Source of the DNA: Anaerolineae bacterium
Lineage (GTDB): Bacteria > Chloroflexota > Anaerolineae > DRVO01
Assembly (NCBI GenBank): GCA_012719195.1
Contig: JAAYAV010000137.1
Span: forward strand, 1 to 6,614
Direction of reading: 5' to 3'
Length of the DNA: 6,614 bases
The number at the start of each line of letters is the position of its first letter. Position 1 is the first letter of the stretch. Below, in pieces: positions 5,527 to 6,614 of the stretch. A program made the position numbers and the translations under genes. The notes below the pieces were generated by a model, which made no database searches, was not told the DNA's origin, and was given only the letters and a program-made list of their open reading frames with translations.

Positions 5527-6366
5527 TCAGTCTGACGGCGTCGGCATCGCGCGCCCGTAGAGCGAGCGGTGGAAGACGTCCCAGAACGAGTCGCCCACCC
5601 AGCGCGTGGTGAAGGCGTCCACCCGCTCTCCACCGGGATGCAGGTTGACGGGCCCGGGCTCGCGGAGTTCGATCTCCATGACCACGGGAGGCTCAGGCCG
5701 GATGGGTGCGATGAGAGAGGCGCGCTGCACAGCCAGTTGGACGCGCTCCCGGATCAGGGCACGCGCGTCCACGGGGGCGAGGTGGATGGCGGATAGGGTG
5801 CTGAGGCCGCGCTTCACGGCGGCGGTGACCATCTGCGGCACCCATTCCTCCGCCTCCCGGCAGGCATGCTCGTCGCCGGCGGTGAAGACCCAAGGGATGC
5901 CCAACTCCCCGGCCAGATAAGCACCCTGCTCCATCTCCCCGACAGGTCGGCCGTTGACGCGATAGGCCTTGACGCCCTTGCTCTGGGTGTGGGCCAAGTT
6001 CGCCTCCGGAGTGTCCGACATGGCGTGCATACCCACCTGGACCAGGATATCCACGCGGCGGGAGATCCCGGGCAGGACCTGGGGGCGCTGGGTGCCGCGC
6101 ACGATCTTGATCCCGGAGATCAGCTCCTCCGGCAGGATGGTGCGGCCGGCCCCGTGGCCGTCGTTGACGATCACTTCGGTCACGCCGGCGGCGAAGAGTC
6201 CCTCCGCGACGGCGTTGACTTCGCCGGTAAGCAGGCGCTGCACCTCGGCGCGCTGGTAGACACCGAGGGCCTCGGCAGCGTGAGGGGCATGGCGCGGATC
6301 CCAGTCGTCCACGCCGGCCACACCCTCCATATCGGTGACAACGTATGCGGTTTGCACGGGATCCAT
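5527..6366 (-). CDS. M55 family D-aminopeptidase (DppA-like)
   Basis: A 279-residue cytoplasmic zinc peptidase; the family type, Bacillus subtilis DppA (274 residues), releases D-amino acids from short peptides and forms a ring-shaped decamer. The metal ligands known in DppA can all be found here: D12 and E14 in VTDMEGVAGV, H71 in VNDGHGAG, H114 in VGMHAMSD, and E144 in GEMEQGAYLAG. H126 in LAHT matches the proposed catalytic His. The spacing between these residues follows DppA closely. The frame stays open upstream to a GTG at 6489, but that start has no ribosome-binding site and would add 41 residues outside the fold. The ATG at 6366 has GGAGG four bases before it and gives the normal length. 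It is divergent from an exported lipoprotein gene, which suggests a role with peptide uptake. I give no gene symbol because the true in vivo substrate is not shown. Confidence 0.92.
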   Translation of the reverse strand: MDPVQTAYVVTDMEGVAGVDDWDPRHAPHAAEALGVYQRAEVQRLLTGEVNAVAEGLFAAGVTEVIVNDGHGAGRTILPEELISGIKIVRGTQRPQVLPGISRRVDILVQVGMHAMSDTPEANLAHTQSKGVKAYRVNGRPVGEMEQGAYLAGELGIPWVFTAGDEHACREAEEWVPQMVTAAVKRGLSTLSAIHLAPVDARALIRERVQLAVQRASLIAPIRPEPPVVMEIELREPGPVNLHPGGERVDAFTTRWVGDSFWDVFHRSLYGRAMPTPSD

Positions 6367-6370
6367 TCTG

Positions 6371-6375
6371 CCTCC
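6371..6375 (-). promoter_or_regulatory. Shine-Dalgarno site fixing the M55 gene start
   Basis: GGAGG on the minus strand, four bases before the ATG at 6366. This chooses the 279-residue form over the longer reading from the GTG at 6489. Confidence 0.75.
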
Positions 6376-6387
6376 GCCGGCAAGTCG

Positions 6388-6416
6388 TTGCAGTATGAGG
6401 CTGACACGCCTATAAT
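6388..6416 (+). promoter_or_regulatory. Promoter for the Tat lipoprotein gene
   Basis: TTGCAG (6388-6393), a 17-bp spacer, and a full-consensus TATAAT (6411-6416). The -35 box matches only at TTG. The predicted start near 6423 leaves a leader of about 80 nt before the ATG at 6505. The -35 box lies inside the presumed leader of the M55 gene, so the two transcripts would overlap in their promoters. Confidence 0.55.
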
Positions 6417-6417
6417 A
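6412..6417 (-). promoter_or_regulatory. Candidate -10 box for the M55 gene, overlapping the rightward -10
   Basis: The minus strand reads TATTAT here, offset by one base from the plus-strand TATAAT. Its distance to the M55 ATG (a leader near 40 nt) is right. I see no good -35 box 16-18 bp upstream on that strand, so the call rests on the -10 alone. Confidence 0.4.
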
Positions 6418-6504
6418 GCCCTGTTCGGCTACTGGCGATAGCGCGTTGGGGGGTGGATTGGAGTCAACAGTCGACCCCAGAAGATACACTCAGAGGAGAG
6501 TATT

Positions 6505-6614
6505 ATGCCATCAGAGTACCTGAGCCGCCGCAACTTCCTGCGCGTATCCGCCCTGGCCACGGCCGCCGCTGGCGTTGCCGCCTGCGGTGGAGGTGCCCCC
6601 GCCGCCACCACGGC
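6505..6614 (+). CDS. Tat-secreted lipoprotein, N-terminus only; probably a solute-binding protein of an ABC transporter
   Basis: Only 36 codons are visible. SRRNFLRV (7-14) is a twin-arginine motif, followed by an Ala-rich hydrophobic segment and the lipobox VAAC with C27 as the expected lipidated residue; a GGGAPAATT linker begins after it. This combination of Tat signal, lipobox and Gly/Ala/Thr linker is common for binding proteins of ABC importers in Chloroflexota-like genomes, and the neighbouring DppA-like peptidase makes a peptide-binding protein (family 5) a reasonable guess. The mature domain lies beyond the window, so the function is inference. Start: ATG six bases after GGAG in a GAGGAGAG stretch. 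Confidence 0.85.
   Translation, partial: MPSEYLSRRNFLRVSALATAAAGVAACGGGAPAATT

Noticed and set aside
5527..6489. Longer M55 reading starting at a GTG at 6489
   Set aside because: It lacks a ribosome-binding site, adds 41 residues ahead of the conserved first strand, and would run through the -10 region; the ATG at 6366 has GGAGG and gives the family length.

Overview
The window is a GC-rich stretch (roughly two-thirds G+C by eye) of a bacterial chromosome. It holds six protein genes, two of them cut by the window edges, and no RNA gene, insertion sequence or CRISPR array that I can see. The best guess for the source is a Chloroflexota (Chloroflexi) bacterium. That rests on the style of the proteins: a Thr/Pro/Glu/Ala-rich stalk after a membrane anchor, a Tat-type lipoprotein signal followed by Gly/Ala/Thr, a stand-alone sulfatase, and a Gfo/Idh/MocA oxidoreductase with an NNGTHFID motif. 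This is an inference from pattern memory; other high-GC phyla are not excluded.

Layout. Positions 1-1166 (minus) hold most of a formylglycine-type sulfatase; its C-terminus lies outside the window. A 259-bp divergent intergenic region (1167-1425) carries a good sigma-70-like promoter on each strand and an inverted repeat at the predicted start of the rightward transcript. Positions 1426-3033 (plus) encode a Tat-exported FAD flavoprotein of the fumarate reductase / 3-ketosteroid dehydrogenase superfamily. A textbook intrinsic terminator follows. Positions 3237-4139 (plus) encode a membrane-anchored cytochrome c with a long low-complexity stalk and six heme-attachment motifs. After a second hairpin and a likely promoter, 4365-5402 (plus) encodes a Gfo/Idh/MocA-type NAD(P)-dependent oxidoreductase. 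A 124-bp convergent gap contains two perfect palindromes. Positions 5527-6366 (minus) encode an M55 (DppA-like) D-aminopeptidase. A second divergent region has overlapping -10 elements on the two strands, and the window ends in the first 36 codons of a Tat lipoprotein (6505 onward, plus).

How the genes may work together. The most interesting unit is the flavoprotein plus the multiheme cytochrome: both are predicted to act outside the cytoplasmic membrane, and their adjacency suggests a two-component, cytochrome-coupled redox enzyme, as in Shewanella-type flavocytochromes or the Cgr1/Cgr2 pair, where heme and FAD domains cooperate. The flavoprotein lacks the His and Arg motifs that bind dicarboxylate in fumarate reductases and keeps a Tyr in a ketosteroid-dehydrogenase-like C-terminal motif, so its substrate is probably not fumarate; it is unknown. 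The sulfatase shares its divergent promoter region and could feed a desulfated substrate to the pathway, but that is speculation. The M55 peptidase next to an exported lipoprotein resembles the pairing of DppA with a peptide-binding protein in Bacillus dpp operons, and looks like a separate peptide-uptake module continuing past the right edge.
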